A model generated the notes under the pieces. The model was not told the origin of the DNA. It did no database searches and saw only the letters and a program-made list of their open reading frames with translations. DNA of 41,621 bases from an uncultured Eubacteriales bacterium. Its GTDB lineage: Bacteria; Bacillota; Clostridia; Oscillospirales; Acutalibacteraceae. Of this stretch, positions 14,937 through 23,648 are shown in pieces. The stretch spans positions 1 to 41,621 of the forward strand of contig CAJKBQ010000024.1 of NCBI GenBank assembly GCA_905198155.1, written 5' to 3'. A program made the translations under genes and the position numbers. How positions within the stretch are numbered: position 1 is the stretch's first letter; every line of letters starts with the position of its first letter.

Positions 14937-15674
14937 ATGGGAAGCTTTGATTTTTCGGCGATGCTTGCAGAAAAAGGGCATTTAACCGTTGATTTTGTCG
15001 GCGACAGCATTACATGGGGCGTCCCGCACTGCACGGCGGACGAGACGTATGTTGCGGTGTTCACGCAGATGATCGCGGAACGGTACCCGGAAGCGTCGGT
15101 GTACCGGTACGACGGGGTCATGGGCGATGAGATGGCGCCGATGGCGCGGTACGACGGGCCGTTTTTGGTGCAGGCGGGGACGGGCACGCAGCGGATCGAC
15201 GTGATTCGCTGCGGCATTGGCGGCAACACGGTGCGCCGGGCGCTGAACCGGTTCGGCGATTACACCGGGGTGCTGGTCAACGGCCGGCGCGCGGATGTGA
15301 CGTTTTTTATGTTCGGGATCAACGACGCGCTGAAAAGCGACCCGCGGAAATATGTGACGCCGGAACAATTTGGGAAAGATTATCGCGAGCTGCTCGAACG
15401 GTTCCGGGCGGCGGAACCGTCCGCTGTGATTGTGATGAGCGCGACGACGAACGATCAGCCGATCGATGAACACGTGGCGAAGACGGCACGGGTGGCGCGG
15501 GCATTCGGGCTGCCGTACATCGACCACTGCGCGGTGTGGGCAGCGCATTTTGACCCGGCTGCGCCGCATTTCGGTCAGGGCGACTGGCTGAGCGACACGC
15601 TGGGCGATGCGTGCCATCCGTCGCCGCTGGGGGCGCGGGTGATTGCGCGGACGATTGCGGAAAATCTGGACTGA
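14937..15674 (+). CDS. SGNH/GDSL hydrolase
   Basis: The 245-residue protein has all four SGNH blocks: VGDSITWG (Ser24), a Gly block at GIGGNTVRR, FMFGINDAL with the block III Asn, and DACHPSPLG with the catalytic Asp and His near the C terminus. Enzymes of this fold are esterases, lipases or carbohydrate deacetylases. There is no signal peptide, so an intracellular esterase role is likely. It is the last gene of the operon with the PTS component and acetyltransferase, and a terminator follows. A link between these three, for example processing of an imported acylated sugar, is only a guess from gene order. Confidence 0.88.
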   Translation: MGSFDFSAMLAEKGHLTVDFVGDSITWGVPHCTADETYVAVFTQMIAERYPEASVYRYDGVMGDEMAPMARYDGPFLVQAGTGTQRIDVIRCGIGGNTVRRALNRFGDYTGVLVNGRRADVTFFMFGINDALKSDPRKYVTPEQFGKDYRELLERFRAAEPSAVIVMSATTNDQPIDEHVAKTARVARAFGLPYIDHCAVWAAHFDPAAPHFGQGDWLSDTLGDACHPSPLGARVIARTIAENLD

Positions 15675-15705
15675 ATTGGATAGAAAAAGCAGAGACGATT
15701 TTGGG

Positions 15706-15737
15706 GCGCGGAATCCGAGGGGGTTCCGCGCTTTTTT
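15706..15737 (+). terminator. Terminator of PTS-GNAT-SGNH operon
   Basis: GCGCGGAA/TTCCGCGC stem with a ten-base loop followed by TTTTTT. Confidence 0.85.
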
Positions 15738-15745
15738 GACCAATT

Positions 15746-16765
15746 TCACATGGATTCGCGCAGCGTATAGGCGCTTGCGGTCAGCGTGAACCGGTCGCGG
15801 AGGCCTGCGCTGACGGTGATTTGATGCTGCACGTCGATCAGGACGTATTCGGCGCCGTACGATTGCAGCAGCGCGGCGCCGTCTGCGGCTCCCATCACGA
15901 CGCAGGCGGTGGCCAATGCATCGCTGAGCGCGCCGCTGTCGCAGACGACCGTTGCGGAGACCAGATCGGTTTCCGCCGGGTATCCGGTGGCGGGGTCGAG
16001 GAGATGGTGGTACCGCGCGCCGCCGGATGTCCGGACTTTTTCGTAGGTGCCGGACGTGGACACGAATCCGGCCGACAGGGACAGCGTGCCGAGCGTATCT
16101 GCGGCGCTGCCGTCGGGGTCGCGGATGGCGACGACCCAGGGGTCGCGGCCTTTTTGCCCGTACAGCCCGACGCTGCCGCCGACGGCCACCACGGCGGACG
16201 ATACGGCGTCGTCGGCGCGGTATACGGCTACGGCGGCGTCGCACGCCGCGCCTTTTCCGGCGGAGCCGAGGTCGATGGTTCCGCGCGTGAGGCGGACGGT
16301 GCAGCCGTCCACCGCGCACAATCCGCCGGACTGCGACACGGCGTCGCGCAGCGCTTCGGCGGACGGGACGCGGAATTCGGCGGCGTCAAAGTCCCACAGC
16401 AGCGTCAGCGGCCGCATGGTGATGCAGTAGCGGCCGTTGGACGCCTGCTGCAAGGCGGTCAGCTGCGTGAGCAGCGCGGCCGTATCGGCCGAGACCTCCG
16501 CCGTGCCGGTGCGGTTCAGCGCGGAGATTTCGCTGGTGTCCAGCTTGCAGGAGATGCGGTTTTCCAGCTGCTGGATGGTTTGCGCCGCCTGGATGGTGGT
16601 TTGCGTGAGCGCGCGTTCGGAGCGGCCATAGACCGTTTGCGTGACGATGGACCCCATCGCTGTGGTGACGCGCTGCGCGGTGGAGGTGCGCGGAATCAGC
16701 GCGGCGGCTGCGCCGATGAGGACGGCGAGCGCGGCCGCGCAGAGGATTTTCGTTCGTTTTTTCAC
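15746..16765 (-). CDS. apbE: ApbE: FAD:protein FMN transferase
   Basis: The 339-residue protein has an N-terminal membrane anchor (about 6-25) and the flavin transferase fold. Motifs are TAMGSIVTQTVYG, IDLGSAGKGAACD (magnesium/FAD site) and YHHLLDPATGYPAETD. ApbE attaches FMN covalently to Thr or Ser of extracytoplasmic subunits such as RnfG/RnfD, NqrB/C or secreted flavoproteins; the target is not in this window. I chose the GTG at 16763-16765: GGAGG lies eight bases upstream and the start overlaps the stop of the preceding acetyltransferase gene as GTGA, a typical coupling junction. An ATG 15 bases upstream lacks a binding site. Convergent with the SGNH operon. Confidence 0.88.
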   Translation of the reverse strand: MKKRTKILCAAALAVLIGAAAALIPRTSTAQRVTTAMGSIVTQTVYGRSERALTQTTIQAAQTIQQLENRISCKLDTSEISALNRTGTAEVSADTAALLTQLTALQQASNGRYCITMRPLTLLWDFDAAEFRVPSAEALRDAVSQSGGLCAVDGCTVRLTRGTIDLGSAGKGAACDAAVAVYRADDAVSSAVVAVGGSVGLYGQKGRDPWVVAIRDPDGSAADTLGTLSLSAGFVSTSGTYEKVRTSGGARYHHLLDPATGYPAETDLVSATVVCDSGALSDALATACVVMGAADGAALLQSYGAEYVLIDVQHQITVSAGLRDRFTLTASAYTLRESM

Positions 16766-17295
16766 TGGGGATGCCTCCATATCAAGTGATCCAGATCGAC
16801 CCAGGTGTCGTCTTTCAGCAAGGCGTGCGGGGAACGCGTCACGAATTGGAATCCGAGTTTTTCCATCACGCGGCGCGACGCGACGTTGTGCGCCATGCAG
16901 CAGCCGGTTACGGTGCGGACGCCGAGCGTTTGCACGGCCCAGCGCAGGACGGCGCGCGCGCCCTCGGTGGCCAGCCCGCGGCGCTGGTGCGCCGGGTCGA
17001 TCCAATAGGTGATCTCGCCGGTGGGGGGATCGCCGCTGACGCGCACGATGCCGATGTTCCCGAGATATGCGCCGCTGGATCGGTCTATGGCGGCGAATTC
17101 GTACGATACGCGCCGCCGCATGGCGCTTTGCGCCGCGCGAATCCACCGCGCGGCGTAGGCACGCGTACAGATGTGCGGCACATGCGCGGTGAATGCATAC
17201 ACCTGCGGGTGCGACATGACGCGCTGCACTGCGGCTGCGTCGCCCGATTCATAGGGCCGCAGCAGCATCCGGCGGGTGGTCAGCAATGGTTCCAT
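16762..17295 (-). CDS. RimJ/RimL-type GNAT acetyltransferase
   Basis: The 177-residue protein is of the Acetyltransf_3 type: LLTTRRMLLRPYESGDAAAV at the start, GNIGIVRV, then GEITYWIDPAHQRRGLATEG carrying the acetyl-CoA motif (HQRRGLATE), and NVASRRVMEKLGF. This branch acetylates protein N termini, amino sugars or antibiotics; the substrate here is unknown. The ATG at 17293-17295 has AAGGAG eight bases upstream. The stop overlaps the apbE GTG start, so the two are co-translated, though no functional link to flavinylation is evident. Confidence 0.85.
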   Translation of the reverse strand: MEPLLTTRRMLLRPYESGDAAAVQRVMSHPQVYAFTAHVPHICTRAYAARWIRAAQSAMRRRVSYEFAAIDRSSGAYLGNIGIVRVSGDPPTGEITYWIDPAHQRRGLATEGARAVLRWAVQTLGVRTVTGCCMAHNVASRRVMEKLGFQFVTRSPHALLKDDTWVDLDHLIWRHPQ

Positions 17296-17405
17296 CGGCA
17301 GCACTCCTTTTGGGTTCAAATTTCCACTCCTAATATCATATCACAGGCGCGCGTCGGATGCAACTGAAATAAATCGGAAAAAAATAAAAAATTTCAAAAA
17401 AGCCC

Positions 17406-17434
17406 TTGACAAATGACGCGGAATCGAATATAAT
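17406..17434 (+). promoter_or_regulatory. Consensus promoter of tRNA operon
   Basis: Perfect TTGACA (17406-17411), 17-base spacer, TATAAT (17429-17434), 36 bases before tRNA-Met. Confidence 0.92.
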
Positions 17435-17470
17435 ATTCAATGTTCCGCTGCGACGCGGGACGCGATGTAT

Positions 17471-17547
17471 GGCGGCATAGCTCAGCTGGCTAGAGCATTC
17501 GGTTCATACCCGAAGTGTCGTAGGTTCAAGTCCCACTGCCGCTACCA
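17471..17547 (+). tRNA. tRNA-Met (elongator, anticodon CAT)
   Basis: Cloverleaf with acceptor GGCGGCA/TGCCGCT, anticodon stem TTCGG/CCGAA around TTCATAC, and T arm GGTTCAAGTCC; CCA is encoded. The acceptor and D arm are those of an elongator rather than initiator tRNA-Met. Confidence 0.95.
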
Positions 17548-17552
17548 TACTT

Positions 17553-17627
17553 GGCCCGGTGGTCAAACGGTTAAGACACCGCCCTTTCACGGCGGTAATA
17601 CGAGTTCGATTCTCGTCCGGGTCACCA
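17553..17627 (+). tRNA. tRNA-Glu (anticodon TTC)
   Basis: Acceptor GGCCCGG/CCGGGTC, anticodon stem CCGCC/GGCGG around CTTTCAC (anticodon TTC), T loop TTCGATT, CCA encoded. It lies five bases after tRNA-Met in the same transcript. Confidence 0.95.
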
Positions 17628-17632
17628 TATTT

Positions 17633-17709
17633 GGACGCGTAGCTCAGCTGGTTAGAGCGCTCGCCTCACACGCGAGAGGTCATGGGTTCGAGTCCCTTCG
17701 TGTCCACCA
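17633..17709 (+). tRNA. tRNA-Val (anticodon CAC)
   Basis: Acceptor GGACGCG with CGTGTCC, anticodon stem CTCGC/GCGAG around CTCACAC (anticodon CAC), T loop TTCGAGT, CCA encoded. Last gene of the three-tRNA operon. Confidence 0.95.
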
Positions 17710-17721
17710 TAAACATAAAGA

Positions 17722-17771
17722 GGCTACAAAAAAGATGTAGCCGAAGAAAACCCCGATTTTATCGGGGTTTT
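17722..17771 (+). terminator. Terminator of tRNA operon
   Basis: A small hairpin GGCTACA/TGTAGCC (17722-17742) is followed by a perfect 11-bp stem AAAACCCCGAT/ATCGGGGTTTT with a TTT loop (17747-17771). Confidence 0.85.
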
Positions 17772-17772
17772 C

Positions 17773-18228
17773 GCCATTTATACGGCGAAATTTCAGCAAA
17801 CGATTAAGAACAGCATCCTTGAGGACTGCCGCTTGATGCAAGCCACGCTGACGGACTGCACGGGCATTGATGCAGAAATCGAGAGCCTGCTGGAGGAGAT
17901 CAATGTGGTGACAGAACTGACAAAACGCTGCATTGCAGAGAATTCGCAAACGGCACAGAATCAGGAAGAATACGCCGCTCGGGACAATGGGCTTGTGGAG
18001 CGGTACGAAAAAGCGAAGTCACGGCTTGTACAGCTCCGCACCACAAAGGCGGCACGGGAAGCCCAGGCAGAAGCCATCGGAGCATTTATGTTTGAGGTGC
18101 AGGAATTGGATGCGCTCACCGGGTTTGACGAAAGGCTCTGGCTGACCATCATCGATACGATGACCGTCCACGCCGACGGACGGATGACTTTCAAATTCCA
18201 GGGCGGAACGGAATTCACGTTCCAATGA
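17773..18228 (+). pseudogene. C-terminal remnant of a large serine recombinase
   Basis: About 150 codons are open from just after the tRNA terminator to a stop at 18228. The product is a helical, coiled-coil segment (IDAEIESLLEEINVVTELTK, then LVERYEKAKSRLVQL) followed by a beta tail (FDERLWLTIIDTMTVHADGR, MTFKFQGG). This is the C-terminal end of the large serine recombinases of Clostridia integrative elements. The catalytic resolvase domain and zinc-binding DNA domain, some 350-400 residues, are missing upstream, where the tRNA cluster begins instead. A TTG at 17833 is not a credible start. I read it as the relic of an integrative element that brought, or was later joined to, the sugar genes that follow. 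Confidence 0.75.
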
Positions 18229-18289
18229 AATACGAAAAGACTCTGATGTAAACCAATGGCTTCTCGTATTATACGCGATCGCTCCCGGC

Positions 18290-19492
18290 CTAATTATATT
18301 TCTCCCGGTATTCCCTTGGAGTACTCCCGACAACTGCTTTGAAAACACGAGAAAAGTGGCTTGGCGAGGAAAAGCCGAGATAGGCCCCGATAGCGGTCAA
18401 AGATTTATCAGAATAACGGAGAAGGCATTTGGCTTCCTCCGTTTTTTCTTTCAGGATGAAATCCGCTATATTTTCTCTGGTATCCTCCTTGAACTTCTTC
18501 GACAAGTATGGGCGGCTCATATACAACGCTCCGGCGATATCCTCCGTTTTAATTGCATCTGAGAGATGATGCTGAACATAATTGGCCACATCTACAGCCA
18601 GCTTTGACGGTGTTTTCCCTCGGCGCAGCCGTTCCACACGCTCGGTGTAATCCATCAGCATCCGGTATTGCAGGTTTGTGATCCGTTCCGGGATGGATAA
18701 CAGCTCGCACTGCCGAATGTAGGAATCGCTGAGCGTAAAGGCATCATCTACCTGCATTCCTCCCTGAATTGCCGCACGGGAGGCCAGAGTGACCGTGACA
18801 ATAAAGAGATTTTTCCTTTGCCGCAGAGGGTCTCCTGCCACGACACCTCCGCGGATGGCCGGAGCCGTCGCAAACCATTCCCGCAGCGCCACAGTATCGC
18901 CCTTGCGTACCATCCGCAATAAAAGCTGCTCAATATCGTAAGTGTTATGATCTGTCGGCGGCTGCAAGCGATGAGCGGGAACAGAAAGTCTTTCCTGTGC
19001 CTGCTGCTGTGCCTGCCGGAGGGTCAGCTCTGCCTGTTCATGCTCATAGATGCAGATATCTTTCAGCTCCAGCTTTTCATCGTTGAGGATATAATTCACG
19101 GTACACAGCATTTGCAGAACGCTCTCCACCGGCATACGAACAATGCTGCGCACACCGGAGATCATGGTGTCAGCCTCCTCACCGGATAAATCCATGCGAA
19201 AAGCAAGCTCCCGCAGTTCCTGTTCCGTTTCCGTGACCTGCCGCGTCGGTCCGACAACGATCTTCGTGCGGCCTGAGTTGACAACCCCATAATAGTGAAA
19301 CTGCGGCGTGACACAGTACCCCACATGGCTCGTGATGGCAAAAACCTCATTGTGGAAAAGTATCATCGGGTCTTTCGGAAGATACACGACAGAATAGTAA
19401 AATGTCTGAACACCGCCCTCAAAAATGCGGATGGGGATACCCGTCAATTTGCCAATCGTTGTACACAAATATTGTAAGTCAACACGTTCCAT
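18290..19492 (-). CDS. AraC-family regulator of the rhamnoside island
   Basis: The 400-residue protein ends in a typical AraC/XylS DNA-binding domain (about 300-400): IAGALYMSRPYLSKKFKED for the first helix-turn-helix and LTAIGAYLGFSSPSHFSRVF for the second, closing GSTPREYREKY. The N-terminal 290 residues (MERVDLQYLCTTIGKLTGIP onward) would be the sensor part and are not a standard cupin arm; they are mixed alpha/beta and helical. The ATG at 19490-19492 has GGAGG eight bases upstream. It is transcribed away from the transporter-glycosidase operon, the standard layout for an activator responding to the imported sugar. Base composition is lower in G+C than the flanks. Confidence 0.88.
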   Translation of the reverse strand: MERVDLQYLCTTIGKLTGIPIRIFEGGVQTFYYSVVYLPKDPMILFHNEVFAITSHVGYCVTPQFHYYGVVNSGRTKIVVGPTRQVTETEQELRELAFRMDLSGEEADTMISGVRSIVRMPVESVLQMLCTVNYILNDEKLELKDICIYEHEQAELTLRQAQQQAQERLSVPAHRLQPPTDHNTYDIEQLLLRMVRKGDTVALREWFATAPAIRGGVVAGDPLRQRKNLFIVTVTLASRAAIQGGMQVDDAFTLSDSYIRQCELLSIPERITNLQYRMLMDYTERVERLRRGKTPSKLAVDVANYVQHHLSDAIKTEDIAGALYMSRPYLSKKFKEDTRENIADFILKEKTEEAKCLLRYSDKSLTAIGAYLGFSSPSHFSRVFKAVVGSTPREYREKYN

Positions 19493-19517
19493 TTTGCAGT
19501 CCTCCAATCTGAATACA

Positions 19518-19546
19518 ATTATATCAGATTGATTACAAAAAGGCAA
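19518..19546 (-). promoter_or_regulatory. Promoter of araC-type gene
   Basis: On the minus strand TTGCCT (19541-19546), 17-base spacer, TATAAT (19518-19523). Confidence 0.75.
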
Positions 19547-19552
19547 GTTTTT

Positions 19553-19581
19553 TGTAGGCACGCGTGATATACTTATAAAGC
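19553..19581 (+). promoter_or_regulatory. Weak promoter candidate of glycoside operon
   Basis: TTGTAG (19553-19558), a 16-base spacer and TATAAA precede the transporter gene; TATACT lies just upstream as an alternative -10. No good -35 is present, which fits a promoter needing the divergent AraC activator. Inference. Confidence 0.35.
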
Positions 19582-19644
19582 AAACTGCCGCGGAGTATAA
19601 AAATTCGGCAATTTTGTGAGAAAGAAATGCAGGAGGAATCAGCA

Positions 19645-21102
19645 ATGGCAAGGCAAAAGCTCGTGGAACGCAAATTATTTCATAGCAGGATTCATACGGA
19701 GAATGTAAAACCCGCAGAAAAGTGGCTGGGCTATCTTCTTGGCCCAGCCGGTGCGCTGCTGCTGAATGCAGTGCTGGCGACTTATCTGAATGTCTATTAT
19801 ACGGATGTTCTGAAGCTCACCGGTCTTTGGGGCGGTGCGTTTCTGGTGGCATTCCCCATCGTTTCCAAAATTATCGATGCCGTTACCAATGTGGTCATGG
19901 GCTACATTATCGACCGCACACATACCAAAGAAGGCAAGGCACGACCCTGGCTGCTGCTGTCTGCGCCGCTGGTGACAATAACGGGCATTCTGCTCTTTAC
20001 CGTGCCCAGCGGTTCTCAGACCCTGCAGGCTGTTTGGGTCATGGTCAGTTACAACCTGTTTTACTCTTTGGCGTACACCATCTATAACATGAGCCACAAC
20101 CTGATGGTGCCGCTGTCCACCCGCAATACCACCCAACGGGGCAGTCTGTCAGTCTTTAATCAGATTTCAAACATCATGATGACCGGCATTCTGGTCGCCC
20201 TCGTGTTCCCCATGGTCATCATGCCCATGATCGGCGTGGATCAGGGAAAATGGATCGCGCTGATGAGCGTGTTGTCTATTCTGGCGCTGCCGCTGACGCT
20301 GCTGGAGTATTATTTCACCAAGGAGCGCGTCACGCTGGAAAACATGGACTCTGGTGAGGAAGCGACGGTTTCCTTTAAGCAGCAGCTGAAGGCAATCTTT
20401 ACCGACAAGTATATGCTGCTCATCTATGCGTATTTTTTCATCTACATTCTTGGTACCAGCATCAAAAACCTGAGCCTTGTGTACTTCTGCAACTATGTGC
20501 TGGGCACCTATAACGACGGAATCACCCAGACATTGATCTCCATGATCGGCGGCATTCCCATGGGCATCGGAATTTTCGCTGTGTGGCCGCTGGCAAAGAA
20601 ATTCGGCAAGCGGAATGTGACGCTGGTGGGCTTTATCCTCTATGCCATCGGCAGTGCCATCTGCTGGATGTTCCCCACCAATATGGTTATTATGCTGGCG
20701 GGACAGTTCATCAAGAATATGGGCGGTCTGCCCAGTGCTTATGTGTTCATGGCACTGTTTGCCGATGTGCTGGATCATGTGGAGTGGAGATTCGGCTTCC
20801 GCTGCGACGGCATTGCCATGAGCGTATATAACATTATTTCCGTGGCCATGGTGGGCATCTGCACCGGCGTATTCAACGGGCTGCTTGCCAAAAGCGGATA
20901 CATTGCCCCGGAAATCGTGAACGGTGTGACAGTGGCAGCTGAGCAGACCGCTGCCGTAAAGGGAGCCATCACTTTTGGCTTTGTTGGGCTGGAAGCAATC
21001 ACAGGCATTATCCTGGCTGTACTGCTGATCTTCCTGAATGTTGAAAAAAACATTGACAAGGAGCAGGCGGAGATCAAGGCTCGCCGGGAGGCAGAAGAAT
21101 GA
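19645..21102 (+). CDS. GPH-family glycoside/sugar transporter
   Basis: The 485-residue protein has about twelve membrane spans and the glycoside-pentoside-hexuronide signature after the second span, DRTHTKEGKARPWLL, with FADVLDHVEWRFGFR in the second half, as in melibiose- and xyloside-type symporters. It would import small glycosides with a cation. The ATG at 19645 has AGGAGG eight bases upstream; an earlier in-frame ATG at 19627 lacks a site. Its stop overlaps the rhamnosidase ATG as ATGA, so the two are coupled. First gene of the island operon. Confidence 0.9.
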   Translation: MARQKLVERKLFHSRIHTENVKPAEKWLGYLLGPAGALLLNAVLATYLNVYYTDVLKLTGLWGGAFLVAFPIVSKIIDAVTNVVMGYIIDRTHTKEGKARPWLLLSAPLVTITGILLFTVPSGSQTLQAVWVMVSYNLFYSLAYTIYNMSHNLMVPLSTRNTTQRGSLSVFNQISNIMMTGILVALVFPMVIMPMIGVDQGKWIALMSVLSILALPLTLLEYYFTKERVTLENMDSGEEATVSFKQQLKAIFTDKYMLLIYAYFFIYILGTSIKNLSLVYFCNYVLGTYNDGITQTLISMIGGIPMGIGIFAVWPLAKKFGKRNVTLVGFILYAIGSAICWMFPTNMVIMLAGQFIKNMGGLPSAYVFMALFADVLDHVEWRFGFRCDGIAMSVYNIISVAMVGICTGVFNGLLAKSGYIAPEIVNGVTVAAEQTAAVKGAITFGFVGLEAITGIILAVLLIFLNVEKNIDKEQAEIKARREAEE

Positions 21103-23639
21103 AGGCCATTCGACTGAAAACCGAGCATTTATTTGACCCCGTCGGCGTGGATTTTTCCGCTCCGCGCCTGTTTTGGAACTGTGAGGGCGGCAAAAAGCAA
21201 ACGGCCTATCAAATTGTCGCCGCCGATGACAGCGGCAGCATTCTATGGGACAGCGGCAGGGTGGAAAGTGCCGTCATGTGCGTAAAATGGGGCGGCGCTC
21301 CCGTGCCGCCGAAAACAAAGGTGCTCTGGAAAGTACAGCTTTGGGACGAGGAATCCGCGGCGGGCGATTGGAGCGAAGCATCCTTTGAGACCGGCATCGG
21401 CGCATGGAGCGCCAAATGGATTACCGGCGATTATCAGGTCAACAGGAAAGAGCGTTATCCCGTGGATTGCTTCCGAAAGGTATTTAATGTGTCCGGTATA
21501 CAAAAGGCCCGGCTGTATATCACTGCCTGCGGCCTGTACGAGGCAAGCTTCAACGGGCGGCGCGCGGGCGATTTCGTTCGCGCCCCCGGCATTACAGACT
21601 ACCGCAAGCGGGTGCAGTACCAGACCTACGACGTGACCGATTTGCTGCAAGACGGTGAAAACGCCCTGACGATGCAGCTTGCTGACGGCTGGTATCGAGG
21701 CAGCACCGGCGCATGGGGCATCCGCAACCAGTATGGCACGGAAACGAAGCTGCTGGCACAGCTGGAGCTTACCCGCGCCGATGGCAGCGTGCAGACCATC
21801 GCCACCGACGAAAGCTGGGAGTGGTCCAACGACGGCCCCATCCGCTTTGCCGACAACAAGGACGGCGAGGTGGTCAACGCCAACAATGTCCCCTCGTATC
21901 AGGGAAAGGCGAAGGTCACAAGCCATCCCGTCACGCCCTCTGCATCGAATAATGTTCCCGTCACGGAGCATGAGCGGCTGAAAGCGAAGCTGATTACCAC
22001 GCCCTTCGGCAAGACGGTGCTCGACTTTGGGCAGAACATCGCGGGCTATGCGGAATTTACCGTAACCGCTCACGCCGGGGAGACGATCAAGCTGCGCTTC
22101 GGGGAGATGCTGGACGAAAACGGCGAATTTACGCAGAAGAACATCCAGCTCTCCCGCAAGGATTTCATTACGCCCCGGCAAGAAGTCGTTTATACCTGCA
22201 GGGAGGGTGAAAATCGCTACAAGACCTCCTTTGCCATCTTCGGCTTTCAGTATGTGCTGGTGGAAACCGATGCGGCGTTTCAGCCGGAGGATTTCACCGC
22301 CATCGCGGTGTACTCCGACATGGAGCGCACGGGCTTTTTTGAAAGCTCCAACGCGCTTCTCGACAAATTCGTGGAAAACACCGTCTGGAGCGCGAAGAAC
22401 AACCACGCCGACCTGCCCACCGACTGCCCCACCCGTGAGCGCCACGGCTGGACGGGCGACGCGCAGATCTTCTGCCCAACGGCAAGCTATCTCTTTGACT
22501 ATCTGCCCTTTGCCGGGAAGTATCTGAACGATGTCTACGACTGGCAGACGAAAAACGGCTGTCTGCCGCAGATCGCACCGGAGGGCGGCACGGACTTTTA
22601 TATGCGTGCCATGAATGGCTCTGTCGGCTGGGCGGACGCGGGAGTGCTGATGCCGTATGCACTTTGGAAGCAGTACGGCGATACAAATGTTTTGAAAAAG
22701 TATCTGTCCGGAATGCGGCGCTACGCTGAATTTATGCAGAACCGCTGCGGGAAATGGTACCCGACCGCCAAGCGAACCGGACTGCACGGGGAGGATAGAA
22801 AGTACCTCTCCAACTATGGACAGGCCTACGGCGAGTGGGCAGAACCGGAAAGCGTCCACCACATGACATGGAAGGACTGCGCCGTGCCCCACCCGGAGGT
22901 GGCCACGGCCTACACCGCCCATGTGATGGACTGCATGGCAGAGATTGAAGCGGCGCTTGGCAACGAGGCGGAATCAAAGGCTTATCGGGAATTTGCCGCC
23001 GGCTGCCGCAGAAGTTATCAGGCGCTGCGGCGGACACCCGCCTATTCTCTTGACACCGACCGGCAGGCGCAGCTTGTCCGCCCGCTGGCGTTCGGCCTAC
23101 TGGACGAAGCGCAGACGGAATACGCACAAAAGCGGCTGCTTACCGCGCTGGAGCATTTCCATTGGCGTCTCGGAACGGGCTTCCTCTCCACGCCGCTGAT
23201 TTTGGATGTGCTGACGGATATCGACCTGGAATCAGCCTACCGTTTGCTGGAAAACGAGGAGATTCCAGGCTGGCTGAGTATGCCGAAAAACGGAGCTACT
23301 ACCATCTGGGAGGCATGGGAAGGGCCGAACAGCAAAAGCGGCGGTATTGGTTCTCTGAATCATTATTCCAAGGGCGCTGTGGTGGCGTGGCTGTTCGATA
23401 CCATGTGCGGCATCCGCGTGGACGGAAAAAATTACTTTACACTTACACCGCATCCCGGCGGACACTTTACCCACGCCAAAGCTGCCTATGACAGCGTGTA
23501 CGGCAAGGTGGAAAGCGGATGGGAGAAAACTGCGGACGGCTGGAAATACACCGTCACTGTTCCCGCCAACTGCACTGCAACGGTATGCCTGCCCGGAAAA
23601 GAACCCGTCACAGCAGAAAGTGGAACGCATACCTTTTGA
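21099..23639 (+). CDS. GH78 alpha-L-rhamnosidase
   Basis: The 846-residue protein has the multidomain layout of bacterial GH78 enzymes. An N-terminal fibronectin-like beta domain runs from about 5 to 95. A rhamnosidase N domain follows at about 125-290, with KARLYITACGLYEASFNGRR. Then come a concanavalin-like domain starting at TTPFGKTVLDFGQNIAGYAE, an (alpha/alpha)6 barrel and a C-terminal beta sandwich. The barrel has DCPTRERHGWTGDAQ, where Glu447 is the expected general acid, and TTIWEAWEG, where Glu738 is the expected base. It releases terminal L-rhamnose. No signal peptide, so it acts on imported substrate. The start overlaps the transporter stop (ATGA), and the beta-glucosidase gene follows after nine bases. 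Confidence 0.93.
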   Translation: MKAIRLKTEHLFDPVGVDFSAPRLFWNCEGGKKQTAYQIVAADDSGSILWDSGRVESAVMCVKWGGAPVPPKTKVLWKVQLWDEESAAGDWSEASFETGIGAWSAKWITGDYQVNRKERYPVDCFRKVFNVSGIQKARLYITACGLYEASFNGRRAGDFVRAPGITDYRKRVQYQTYDVTDLLQDGENALTMQLADGWYRGSTGAWGIRNQYGTETKLLAQLELTRADGSVQTIATDESWEWSNDGPIRFADNKDGEVVNANNVPSYQGKAKVTSHPVTPSASNNVPVTEHERLKAKLITTPFGKTVLDFGQNIAGYAEFTVTAHAGETIKLRFGEMLDENGEFTQKNIQLSRKDFITPRQEVVYTCREGENRYKTSFAIFGFQYVLVETDAAFQPEDFTAIAVYSDMERTGFFESSNALLDKFVENTVWSAKNNHADLPTDCPTRERHGWTGDAQIFCPTASYLFDYLPFAGKYLNDVYDWQTKNGCLPQIAPEGGTDFYMRAMNGSVGWADAGVLMPYALWKQYGDTNVLKKYLSGMRRYAEFMQNRCGKWYPTAKRTGLHGEDRKYLSNYGQAYGEWAEPESVHHMTWKDCAVPHPEVATAYTAHVMDCMAEIEAALGNEAESKAYREFAAGCRRSYQALRRTPAYSLDTDRQAQLVRPLAFGLLDEAQTEYAQKRLLTALEHFHWRLGTGFLSTPLILDVLTDIDLESAYRLLENEEIPGWLSMPKNGATTIWEAWEGPNSKSGGIGSLNHYSKGAVVAWLFDTMCGIRVDGKNYFTLTPHPGGHFTHAKAAYDSVYGKVESGWEKTADGWKYTVTVPANCTATVCLPGKEPVTAESGTHTF

Positions 23640-23648
23640 GGAGAAGCT

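Noticed and set aside
17633..17709. tRNA-Val as the integration site of the island with a duplicated 3' end
   Set aside because: No second copy of the tRNA 3' end is found near 27.29 kb, and large serine recombinases do not usually target tRNA 3' ends. The adjacency may be coincidental.
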